From the NCBI GenBank assembly GCA_023389155.1, contig JAEWEV010000021.1:93617-157616 (forward strand): DNA of 64,000 nucleotides. Reading direction: 5' to 3'. Each line of letters opens with the position of its first letter. Within the stretch, counting starts at the first letter, position 1. Positions 8,748 to 16,274 of this stretch are shown piece after piece. Source of the stretch: Pseudomonadota bacterium (GTDB lineage Bacteria > Pseudomonadota > Gammaproteobacteria > Burkholderiales > Burkholderiaceae_B). Made by a program: the position numbers and the translations under genes. Below the pieces are notes generated by a model, which was not told the origin of the DNA, made no database searches, and saw only the letters and a list, made by a program, of their open reading frames with translations.

Positions 8748-9728
8748 ATGAAGCTTCATTTGAACAGATGGAAAGCTGCAGCTGCGTTTTTTGCCAGCGT
8801 CTCCATCATGAATTGCGCAACTGCACAGGAGTCATTCCCAAAGGAACCCATTCAGCTGGTAATTCCGTTCGCACCAGGTGACACCGATAAAATGCTGCGC
8901 CCAATTGCAGATAGAATGCGCGATGCACTTGGGCAGTCTGTCATATTGCAATATAAGCCCGGCGCCGGCGGTGGCGTAGGTGCAGGCCAGGTTGCCGCCG
9001 CCAAGCCCGATGGTTACACGCTGGCGGGAAGCTCCCCCGGGGCGCTTGTTATCGTGCCGCTGGCCAACAAGGATATGAAATACCAGACCGAATCGTTCGC
9101 ACCGGTTGCCGCCTTTTCCAAAGGTGCATTTCTGATTCTGGTGCCAGGAGACTCTCCTTACCAAACCCTGAAGGATTTTGTAGATGCAGCAAAAGAGAAG
9201 CCCGCATCAATTACCTACGGCAGCTCTGGCACGATGGGCATCACGCATTTGCTCACGGAAATCTTTTCAAAAAATGCCGGGATCCAGCTCATGCATGTCC
9301 CGTATCAGGGTAGTACACCGGCAGTGACGGATCTGCTTGGCAAGGAAATCAACATGGCAATGTCAGCCGTCGCCCCCGCCCTCGGGTATATCCAGACGGG
9401 CCGACTGAAAGCGCTGGCCGTTATCAGTGACACGCGTTCTCCCCTGCTGCCGGATGTACCGACCGTGGCGGAGTTGGGCTATGGCGCCAGCAGTCCGGCT
9501 TTATATGGAATCGTAGCACCCAAAGGGACACCCAAAGAACGCATCGATCTGATTTATCAGGCAGCGAAAAAAGCGGTAGATGAGAATAAAGAGGAAATCT
9601 CGAAGAACCTGGCAACGCTGGGCGCAGAAATCAACTTGCTGGATCCTGATGCTTACAGCGCTTATTTACAGGAGCAGAAGGCCATGTTTGCAAAAGCGAT
9701 AGAAGGTCTGAACACAGGGAAGCCTTAG
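8748..9728 (+). CDS. Bug-family (TTT) periplasmic solute-binding protein
   Basis: A 326-residue tripartite tricarboxylate receptor. A signal peptide (residues about 1-26, cut near CATAQ) is followed by the family signatures: PIQLVIPFAPG, KPGAGGGVGAGQVA, ITYGSSGTMGITH, HVPYQGSTPAVTDLLG and the APKGTPKERID segment. It binds a small carboxylate in the periplasm. AGGAGG precedes the start. No TctA/TctB membrane genes are in the window, as is common for Bug proteins in this family. It is last in the SDR-SDR-CMD operon and ends at the terminator at 9785, so its ligand is probably the substrate of that operon. Confidence 0.9.
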   Translation: MKLHLNRWKAAAAFFASVSIMNCATAQESFPKEPIQLVIPFAPGDTDKMLRPIADRMRDALGQSVILQYKPGAGGGVGAGQVAAAKPDGYTLAGSSPGALVIVPLANKDMKYQTESFAPVAAFSKGAFLILVPGDSPYQTLKDFVDAAKEKPASITYGSSGTMGITHLLTEIFSKNAGIQLMHVPYQGSTPAVTDLLGKEINMAMSAVAPALGYIQTGRLKALAVISDTRSPLLPDVPTVAELGYGASSPALYGIVAPKGTPKERIDLIYQAAKKAVDENKEEISKNLATLGAEINLLDPDAYSAYLQEQKAMFAKAIEGLNTGKP

Positions 9729-9784
9729 CGCAGAGGCGTCAATACAGGCCGATTGGCGTTTGTCGGCGGTACCCTTGAAGGCAG

Positions 9785-9814
9785 AAAAGCCCGGCGTGCA
9801 AGCCGGGCTTTTTT
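9785..9814. terminator. Bidirectional intrinsic terminator
   Basis: An 11-bp stem (9785-9795 with 9802-9812) has an A-run on the left and a T-run on the right. It can end both the plus-strand Bug operon and the minus-strand dapA-bamC operon. Confidence 0.9.
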
Positions 9815-9851
9815 ATACGTGGAAAAACGCGATATGTCCTGGACAGACTTA

Positions 9852-10973
9852 TTACATTCTTTCGGCCAGTACCGTCAGAATGCGGCGCGCTGTTGCGGTA
9901 TTGTCAGTCTGCCCCTCTTCATTGCGCACTGTCACAACAGACTGGCTACCTTGTGACGTCACGACAATGGTGTAGGGCAAAGGTGTGATATTGCCTTTGT
10001 CACCCCACAAGCGGCTGATGAAATTGGAGGCTTGACGTTTTTCGCCCGTATCGGTATCCAGGTAACGAACAACATAGGTTCCGGCCTGTGGATCACGACT
10101 GTCAACCGTAAAACCCGCTGAGTTGATCGCCGCTCCGACCTGGTTGTAGGCTTGATCATGTCCCATTTGCAGAGGCAATGCCGCAGCATCTGCCATCACG
10201 ACAGGATGAGCGGGCGCAGTGGCTGCCGACGCACTCTGACGAACCTGGGCCTCAGCCTGCTGTTTCGTCGCCCCCAGGAACACCATGAGGCGTGACAACA
10301 TGGCAGCATTCAGACCCGGATCTTCCTTGGCAGGCAGCCATTTGAAAGTCGTACCATCCCGGTCCATTGGCGTTTCAACCATGCGCTCGTGATTGATGAA
10401 GACCAGCGTTTTGCCGTTAGAGCGTTCCAGACGGGTACGGAAGCGCTCACGTTCGCCGCTGTCTTCAACCATGTTGATAATGGCGCCGAGTGCGCGATTC
10501 AACAGGTTACCCGGTATTTTTGCACGATTCTCTGCCCAGTCTGTCTCAATAAGACCGGCCTTGGGATTGTCGCGATTGATCGTAAAGCCGGTATCAACCC
10601 AGAAGTCAATCAACTTGGGATAGACGACGCCGGGCTCCTGTGCCACTTCCAGCCAGCGGTTGGCGCCGGAACTCTGGATTTTCAGGCCAGGCGTTTCAGG
10701 CAGGACTGATGCCCCGGACGCAGACTCCTGATTTGCCTTGGCAACCGCCTTGTTGTAATCGTTGGCAGATGCATAGCCTCCCGGTGCCTTGTACTCCGGT
10801 TTGATCTGTGAAGAAGACAGATCAGGGGGCAGGCTCAGGGGGTCGCCCCTTACGGTACTTTTGTAGTCGACCTGTTCGGTCTCACCCATGACTTCGTCCA
10901 TGACGTTACATCCTGACAGCATGGTGAGTGACAGTAAACCAGACACTGCAAGAAAGCGTGCATTCATACGCAT
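9852..10973 (-). CDS. bamC: Outer membrane assembly lipoprotein BamC (NlpB)
   Basis: A 373-residue lipoprotein of the BAM complex, which inserts beta-barrel proteins in the outer membrane. The signal peptide ends in lipobox LSGC (Cys22). The next segment (DYKSTVRGDPLSLPPDLSS) is the conserved unstructured stretch known to contact BamD, followed by two helix-grip domains. It lies 15 bases after dapA on the same strand, the arrangement also found in gammaproteobacteria. A second ATG two codons on (10967) is an equally possible start. Confidence 0.93.
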   Translation of the reverse strand: MRMNARFLAVSGLLSLTMLSGCNVMDEVMGETEQVDYKSTVRGDPLSLPPDLSSSQIKPEYKAPGGYASANDYNKAVAKANQESASGASVLPETPGLKIQSSGANRWLEVAQEPGVVYPKLIDFWVDTGFTINRDNPKAGLIETDWAENRAKIPGNLLNRALGAIINMVEDSGERERFRTRLERSNGKTLVFINHERMVETPMDRDGTTFKWLPAKEDPGLNAAMLSRLMVFLGATKQQAEAQVRQSASAATAPAHPVVMADAAALPLQMGHDQAYNQVGAAINSAGFTVDSRDPQAGTYVVRYLDTDTGEKRQASNFISRLWGDKGNITPLPYTIVVTSQGSQSVVTVRNEEGQTDNTATARRILTVLAERM

Positions 10974-10988
10974 ATTCTCAATCCTATA

Positions 10989-11894
10989 TTATTTGACCAG
11001 CCCGAGATTTTTCAGGGCAGTCAGAACAGTTTCGTGATGCTGGGCGCCCAGATCACACATTGGAAGCCGATATCCGGCCTGGATAAGGCCCATTTGGACC
11101 ATGGCCCATTTGACCGGAATGGGGTTGGCTTCCACAAACAGTACTTTGTTGACACCGGCCAGTTTCTTATTCAGTTCCCGTGTTCGCGGAACGTCTCCGG
11201 CCCTTGCAGCCTCGCACAGCTCGTGCATGAGGGCAGGTGCAATATTGGCAGTGACCGAAATATTTCCGTTACCACCAAGCAGAATCAGTGCTGCAGCGGT
11301 GGGATCATCGCCGCTGAATACCTGGAAGTAATCGGGCTTGTCACGAAGCAGCAGTCCCAGGCGAGCCATGTCGCCCGTAGCGTCCTTAATGCCGATAATT
11401 CCCTGTACCTGGGCTAGGCGCAGAACGGTATCATTGGATAGATCCGCAACCGTACGGCCCGGCACATTGTACAGCATGATGGGCAGACCACCTTCGCGGG
11501 CGATAGCCGAAAAATGCTGAAACAGACCTTCCTGGGTCGGCTTGTTATAGTAAGGCACCACAGACAGGCCTGCATCGGCACCCACTTCTTTGGCCTGCTT
11601 GGTCAGGTAAATGGCTTCTGCGGTAGAGTTGGCACCGACACCTGCAATAACAGGGATACGACCTGCCGTGTGCTCTACTGCAACTCGGATCAACTCCGTG
11701 TGCTCTTCCACATCGACCGTAGGGGATTCGCCTGAGGTCCCCACCACCACCAAACCATCGGATCCTTCCTGTATATGCCAGTCGATCAGCTTCTTGTATG
11801 CGTCGTAATCAATATCCCCATTGGGTTGCATTGGTGTCACCAGGGCAGGGAAACTGCCCGTGAATACAGGATACGAAGAACTGTCGACCGACAT
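10989..11894 (-). CDS. dapA: 4-hydroxy-tetrahydrodipicolinate synthase
   Basis: A 301-residue DapA, condensing pyruvate with aspartate semialdehyde in the lysine/diaminopimelate pathway. The TIM barrel shows GSFPALVTPM, the VVGTSGESPT pyruvate motif, the PYYNKPTQEGLFQHF segment with the catalytic Tyr, and the Schiff-base Lys in GIKDATGD. It is the first gene of the dapA-bamC pair and would feed peptidoglycan synthesis, which fits with an envelope-assembly partner. No lysine riboswitch is recognisable upstream (11895-12089). Confidence 0.95.
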   Translation of the reverse strand: MSVDSSSYPVFTGSFPALVTPMQPNGDIDYDAYKKLIDWHIQEGSDGLVVVGTSGESPTVDVEEHTELIRVAVEHTAGRIPVIAGVGANSTAEAIYLTKQAKEVGADAGLSVVPYYNKPTQEGLFQHFSAIAREGGLPIMLYNVPGRTVADLSNDTVLRLAQVQGIIGIKDATGDMARLGLLLRDKPDYFQVFSGDDPTAAALILLGGNGNISVTANIAPALMHELCEAARAGDVPRTRELNKKLAGVNKVLFVEANPIPVKWAMVQMGLIQAGYRLPMCDLGAQHHETVLTALKNLGLVK

Positions 11895-12089
11895 GATAGA
11901 AACGTCCAGAAAAGGTTGATGTTAAATGCCTAGCATATAGCTAATTCGGTAGTTTAATTGAAATGCATAAAATTAATGGAAAATTTCATGACAAATCGCT
12001 AAAACCCGTTTCAGTCGAAATCTGAACGCCTTTCGGCCCGGAAGTTGACCATACGCCCAGACTTTTAAAAGCCTTGGTGCCAAGAGAAA

Positions 12090-12719
12090 TTACCCTGCCA
12101 GACCGATAGTGGCTGGATCCCCTGCCCCTCGACGAATGATCTCGGGCGTAGCCGTGGTCAGGTCGATTACCGTTGTCGGCTGAGTCGGGCACGAGCCGCT
12201 GGCAATCACGCCGGCCAGCGCATGACCGTAACGGTCGGTAATCTCATGCGGATCGTTCAGCGGCAGGTCTTCACCGTCAGGAATCAGTGAGGTAGACAAC
12301 AAAGGCGCGCCCAGCTCCTCGATAAGCATAAGTGTGACGGGATGGTCGGGTACCCTGACGCCTATGGTTTTTCTGGACGGGTGGGAGACGCGCCTTGGAA
12401 CATCCTTGGTGGCTTCCAGAATGAAGGTCCAGGGGCCGGGCGTTGCATTTTTCAGCAAGCGATACTGTGCATTGTCCACTTTGGCAAACTTGGCGATCTC
12501 TGCCAGATCGCGAACCAGCAGTGTGAGGTGATGGCGGTCATCCAATCCCCGCAGGCGGCGCAATCCGTCAGCGGCAGCCTTGTCATCCAGACGGGCCACC
12601 AGCGCGTAGCTGGAATCGGTCGGGATGGCAAGCAGGCGGCCATTATCCAGCAATTGAGCGGCCTGCTTGAGCAGCCGAGCTTGCGGATTGACCGGATGTA
12701 CATCAAAAAGTATGGACAT
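12090..12719 (-). CDS. yciO: YciO-type Sua5/YrdC-family protein
   Basis: A 209-residue protein of the Sua5/YrdC/YciO family. The N-terminus (SILFDVHPVNPQARLLKQAA) and PTDSSYALVARLDDK follow YciO more closely than TsaC. The family binds ATP, threonine and bicarbonate and makes threonylcarbamoyl-AMP for tRNA t6A; YciO itself has weak or uncertain activity. The active-cleft KT-type motif SHPSRKTIGVRVPDHP is present. It stands alone on the minus strand, upstream of dapA by 195 bases. Confidence 0.85.
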   Translation of the reverse strand: MSILFDVHPVNPQARLLKQAAQLLDNGRLLAIPTDSSYALVARLDDKAAADGLRRLRGLDDRHHLTLLVRDLAEIAKFAKVDNAQYRLLKNATPGPWTFILEATKDVPRRVSHPSRKTIGVRVPDHPVTLMLIEELGAPLLSTSLIPDGEDLPLNDPHEITDRYGHALAGVIASGSCPTQPTTVIDLTTATPEIIRRGAGDPATIGLAG

Positions 12720-12811
12720 AATTAGAATTTCGCTTTGTGATTGCTATGCTTATATTGTAGCGAATTGAATGACATATCGCGCCTGTTCAGGTTAGAATCA
12801 CGGGCTAGGTT

Positions 12812-12888
12812 GTCTCCGTAGCTCAATTGGATAGAGCACCCGCCTTCTAAGCGGGTGGTTGTGGGTTCGATTCCCGCCGGAGGCACCA
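12812..12888 (+). tRNA. tRNA-Arg (anticodon UCU)
   Basis: A full cloverleaf: acceptor GTCTCCG pairs with CGGAGGC (one G-U), anticodon stem CCCGC/GCGGG encloses loop CTTCTAA giving anticodon TCT, T-arm contains GGTTCGATTCC, discriminator A and an encoded CCA end at 12888. It reads AGA codons. Confidence 0.97.
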
Positions 12889-13074
12889 CCTTACCTCATA
12901 TCGTTACCAAAAAGCAAAAAAATTATAAAAATCATGGGCTTGTTGTTGTGTCGTTTCGTTCATTTATGAATTTCCATAAGAATCGATAGAAACATTTATC
13001 TACGAACCATCCAGAAATAGACCGAAAAACCACCCACGATAGCGCGACGACACAAAGGCGCTATCCTGCTCTGG

Positions 13075-13428
13075 TCACGTGACAATCTTGCGCACATACC
13101 AATCAAAGTAGAACCACTTCACATACATGCCCTTCTCTTGGCCGCTAAGCGTTTCATTGCCACTGGCATACATCACACCATCGTAGTGCATCAGGATATG
13201 CCGGTGGGCTTTCAATTCGGCTTTGTGCACCCACCGCGGCCATGCGTTGATGCCACAATCTTTTTTGACGTAGTGAGTCAGAAATTTGCGCAGGGCCTGC
13301 ACCCCCGTATCATTTAGCTCACTGGTCAGATCGTACTCGTTCATCACCCGATGGCAGCAGAATAAGGCCTGCAGCTCTTCGCGCGTTACCTGCCGCCGGG
13401 GGTTGGGATTATTAATTGCGTAGTCCAT
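13075..13428 (-). CDS. Small unknown protein behind a LexA-type box
   Basis: A 117-residue protein that I do not recognise. It is basic, rich in Tyr, Trp and His, has no signal peptide or membrane helix, and ends FYFDWYVRKIVT. I chose ATG 13428 (MDYAINNPNPRRQ) although the frame stays open upstream, because a LexA-type site and a TATAAT -10 element (13438-13443, minus strand) lie immediately before it and the upstream frame overlaps that promoter and a gene remnant. There is no ribosome site, so the message may be nearly leaderless; MNEYDL at 13344 is an alternative start. It sits between tRNA-Arg and cls, a likely insertion spot. Function unknown; damage-inducible expression is inferred from the operator. 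Confidence 0.6.
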   Translation of the reverse strand: MDYAINNPNPRRQVTREELQALFCCHRVMNEYDLTSELNDTGVQALRKFLTHYVKKDCGINAWPRWVHKAELKAHRHILMHYDGVMYASGNETLSGQEKGMYVKWFYFDWYVRKIVT

Positions 13429-13441
13429 AGGCGTGAAATTA

Positions 13442-13461
13442 TACTGTATAAAAACACAGTA
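13442..13461. promoter_or_regulatory. LexA-type operator (SOS box)
   Basis: The 20-base site has a perfect CTGT-N8-ACAG core (13444-13447 and 13456-13459) with flanking TA on both sides, matching the proteobacterial LexA consensus. It overlaps the TATAAT -10 element of the minus-strand small gene and ends 13 bases before its ATG, an ideal place for repression. Confidence 0.7.
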
Positions 13462-13596
13462 TTTATACCGCAAGAACGCTGCCAGAATTGTAAAAATCCG
13501 GAGCCGGTAACATGTGTCAGGAGTGTCTCGAATGATCAGGCACCTCGCAACAGGCACGTCACTCCGCTGAAAAAACAGACTCAGGGAAAAGGAAAC

Positions 13597-13785
13597 ACGG
13601 AACCAATCACTCAACCTGCAGAGGTCGCGCATGCGTTTCAACTCGCATGGAACACTCACGACATGTCCGCTTTTGCTGCCTTCTTGCATCCAGACGCGAT
13701 GTTTATGAACCGGTTCGGCCGTTATGTACGCGGGATTGATGAAATCGTCCGCCTGCATGAGCCTATCCGCGCCACCAGAGATGAA
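13597..13785 (+). pseudogene. Truncated SnoaL/DUF4440-like gene
   Basis: Sixty-three codons in frame encode a recognisable start of a SnoaL-like (SgcJ/EcaC, DUF4440) protein: FQLAWNTHDMSAFAAFLHP, then DAMFMNRFGRYVRGIDEIV. Family members are about 125-135 residues, so roughly the C-terminal half is missing. After position 13785 the frame runs antisense into the end of cls. The expected start is ACG (13597), 4-6 bases after a good ribosome site AGGGAAAAGGA, suggesting a T-to-C change of an ATG. It is most likely a decayed remnant left by a deletion that joined it to the cls 3' end. A short protein from ATG 13663 cannot be excluded. Confidence 0.6.
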
Positions 13786-15243
13786 TTAGAGGTATGGCGT
13801 GGCCAGCCAGATCAGTTTGTTCCTCAGAACAGCCGCCAGACCCTGTTTGCGCAGGGATTCGAACGTCACGCGCTCGCCATGCGCGATTTCGTTGTCGATG
13901 GCGTCGCTGATCCACCCAGCAAGCCGCCGGTCATAGACTTCGATATCGATTTCGAAGTTCAGTCTGAGACTGCGGGAATCCCAGTTTGATGAACCGATCA
14001 GCGACCAGCTGTCGTCCACCGTCATCAATTTGGAGTGATCGAAGTTGCCCGAGCCTTTCCATACCCGACATCCCGTTTCGATCATCTGATCGATCTGCGC
14101 CATCATGGCATACTGGATCAGACGCAGATTGTTTTTCCCCGGTATCACGATATCTACCTGCACGCCCCGGCGGGCCGCCGTGGTCAATGCTCCGATCAGA
14201 ACCTGATCTGGCAGAAAGTATGGCGACTGAATGCGGATATGTTTCTGGGCAACGGCACAGGCTGCGAGCAGAAGCTTGTGCGTACTTTCGATTTCCCTGT
14301 CAGGACCGGACGGTACGCAGCGAGCGGCCATATCTGCCGGCATAAAGGAAGGCTCGGCAGCCAGCCAGTCGCCCAGTTTCAGCTGCTCGCCGGTAGAGAA
14401 CAGCCAGTCGTGGCAAAAAACGACCAGCAGCTGGGCCACAATCGGACCCCGCATGCGAAAGTGTATGTCCCGCGCCGTACTGTCATGAGTGATCTCTGTC
14501 AGGAATTCCTCACGAATATTCATGCCGCCGGCGAATCCGTACAAGCCATCGATAATCAGAATCTTGCGGTGGCAGCGCATATTGGCATAAGGCATACGCC
14601 AGGTAATGGCGTTGGTTTCGAACAGTTCGACCGTCACACCGTGCTCCCTGAGCCTATGCACAATGGTCGGGTGAGAATACCGTACGCCAATGGAATCGAT
14701 GAGCACACGCACGCGAACGCCACGCTCGAAAGCAGCGATCAGGCTGTCAGCAAAGCGGTGGCCCACAATGTCATTGTCGAAAATATACGTCTGCAACAAT
14801 ACCGACTGCTCTGCGGCCTCAATTGCCTGCAGCATGGCCGGATAAGCCTGATCGCCCCCATTCAGGGGAATGATCTCATTGCCACCACACAATGGAAAAC
14901 GTGTCACCGTATCGCTGGCTTTTTTCAGCGAGATGCATTGCGGCGCCGCGTATCGTGCCAAATCCGTTACGATCACGCTGGTGTGGTCTGCCCCCTCCTT
15001 CAGCAGCCGGTCGCGATGGGATTTAATTCGCGTCTGCCGGATCCGGTTGATGCCCACCACAAAATAAAGCACGGGCCCAAGGAACGGGGAAAAGATAACG
15101 ACCCCGACCCATGCAATGGCTGCTCGCACATCGCGTTTGGTCAACGCAATATGTATCGCTGCAGAGACGCTCAGAAGCACACTTGCTGCGAAAATCAGAT
15201 GGGTTTCGTACTGAACCAGAAATTTCCACAGGGAAGACATCAC
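13786..15243 (-). CDS. cls: Cardiolipin synthase
   Basis: A 485-residue phospholipase-D-superfamily enzyme that joins two phosphatidylglycerols to cardiolipin at the inner membrane. Two N-terminal transmembrane helices (about 10-30 and 40-62) precede two HKD motifs: HRKILIIDGLYGFAGGMN and HSKLMTVDDSWSLIGSSNWD. This length and layout match ClsA. The gene lies alone between tRNA-Arg/the LexA-box gene and tRNA-His, on the minus strand. A gene remnant abuts its stop codon. Confidence 0.95.
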   Translation of the reverse strand: MMSSLWKFLVQYETHLIFAASVLLSVSAAIHIALTKRDVRAAIAWVGVVIFSPFLGPVLYFVVGINRIRQTRIKSHRDRLLKEGADHTSVIVTDLARYAAPQCISLKKASDTVTRFPLCGGNEIIPLNGGDQAYPAMLQAIEAAEQSVLLQTYIFDNDIVGHRFADSLIAAFERGVRVRVLIDSIGVRYSHPTIVHRLREHGVTVELFETNAITWRMPYANMRCHRKILIIDGLYGFAGGMNIREEFLTEITHDSTARDIHFRMRGPIVAQLLVVFCHDWLFSTGEQLKLGDWLAAEPSFMPADMAARCVPSGPDREIESTHKLLLAACAVAQKHIRIQSPYFLPDQVLIGALTTAARRGVQVDIVIPGKNNLRLIQYAMMAQIDQMIETGCRVWKGSGNFDHSKLMTVDDSWSLIGSSNWDSRSLRLNFEIDIEVYDRRLAGWISDAIDNEIAHGERVTFESLRKQGLAAVLRNKLIWLATPYL

Positions 15244-15356
15244 AAAAACACTCGCTTACCTTCAAAGCCACCAAAAGACAACAAATTAGTGTGTTGCGCC
15301 AGTTATATCTTGTGCCGAGTAACGATACTTGCTATACTCTCACGCTTACTCGGATG

Positions 15357-15432
15357 GTGACTGTAGCTCAGTTGGTAGAGTCCCGGATTGTGATTCCGGT
15401 TGTCGTGGGTTCGAGCCCCATCAGTCACCCCA
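15357..15432 (+). tRNA. tRNA-His (anticodon GUG)
   Basis: Acceptor GTGACTG pairs with CAGTCAC, anticodon stem CCGGA/TCCGG encloses loop TTGTGAT with anticodon GTG, the T-arm has GGTTCGAGCCC, the discriminator is C as usual for tRNA-His, and CCA is encoded. The base before it (15356) is G, which would supply the G-1 typical of tRNA-His. Confidence 0.96.
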
Positions 15433-15710
15433 AAAAATTTAATAATAACAGAAACTTATAGGTTCCCGCATACTTCATAACTGTGCATACGGGAAGAAAA
15501 ACAACAAAAAACGCGTCCCCATAATGCGTGGGAAATAATGTACCTTCCAACCGCAGGCTCTACCCCATAGCCGGGAGATAGGGTACTCACCAAACCTGAT
15601 TTATTTGACCATTCCAATCGCATTAAGCCAGCACTCGCAAGCGGTCATTCTCAAAATTTCTGAACCCAAACGCCCAGCACAGGACGACTCCTTATTTCCA
15701 GAGCGCCCTG

Positions 15711-16001
15711 CTAATCACGCGAGCGTCGGTTAAGCTTCCAGATAGAGACTAAGGCTGAAATAAAAAACGATATCAGCAGGCCGGCAATACCGGCGACCAC
15801 GAAATTGCCAAGAAATATCCAGAACACGATGGTCAGCAAGAGTCCGACCGTCAGTGGCCTGGCTCCCATGCCCGACAAAATATTTCCCAGCTTTGACAAG
15901 ACACCCTTCACTTTTCTTCCCTGATTCTTGCGCTTTGTTGCGCACACGACTAAGATCATTCTAGGATATACCCTAATCCGGGTAAATTCTGTTTCGCTCA
16001 T
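15711..16001 (-). CDS. Small hypothetical membrane protein
   Basis: A 96-residue frame whose second half contains two hydrophobic segments (about residues 48-66 and 67-88) followed by a basic tail (KLNRRSRD), consistent with a small inner-membrane protein. No family is recognised. The first 14 residues are doubtful: MILVVCAT at 15959 is an alternative start and neither has a clear ribosome site. It is divergent from the indolepyruvate oxidoreductase gene. Confidence 0.45.
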   Translation of the reverse strand: MSETEFTRIRVYPRMILVVCATKRKNQGRKVKGVLSKLGNILSGMGARPLTVGLLLTIVFWIFLGNFVVAGIAGLLISFFISALVSIWKLNRRSRD

Positions 16002-16017
16002 CGCGGAAATGGCTTAA

Positions 16018-16035
16018 CTTTACGTTAACGTCAAT
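16018..16035. promoter_or_regulatory. LiuR-like palindromic operator
   Basis: The sequence TTTACGTTAACGTCAA contains a perfect 10-bp palindrome ACGTTAACGT (16022-16031). This resembles the operator of MerR-family LiuR regulators of branched-chain amino acid and acyl-CoA catabolism in proteobacteria, from memory of the motif. It lies about 240 bases before the indolepyruvate ferredoxin oxidoreductase start, which fits a regulated amino acid degradation gene. Confidence 0.5.
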
Positions 16036-16274
16036 TAAAACCCTTACCCCGATTCACGTTTCACCTGAACCCCCTGCAACTCTGGGTTCACATCGGGTAG
16101 CAGACGTGATGAGTTGCAGCAAGATCACTGCTGCCATTCATCAGGACGATATCGCATCGCCCCGGAAAGGCGGTGAACATTCCACGTCATTGCACATACC
16201 GTTCACAAGACGACTATGAGGCAGAGGCGGGAATCATGCGCTTATATGCTATGCACCATATCGGAGACAACAGT

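Noticed and set aside
12889..13074. Possible integration of a mobile element at tRNA-Arg
   Set aside because: I looked for a copy of the tRNA 3' end downstream and for an integrase gene and found neither.
13429..13758. A 110-codon N-terminal extension of the LexA-box gene
   Set aside because: It would be translated through the operator and promoter and antisense to the SnoaL-like remnant; the ATG at 13428 fits better.
14035..15360. A 441-codon frame antisense to cls running into tRNA-His
   Set aside because: It is a shadow of cls, which has both HKD motifs; the antisense product has no recognisable domain.
15433..15710. Possible small RNA or gene after tRNA-His
   Set aside because: Only a short 6-bp inverted repeat without T-run was seen; nothing supports a feature.
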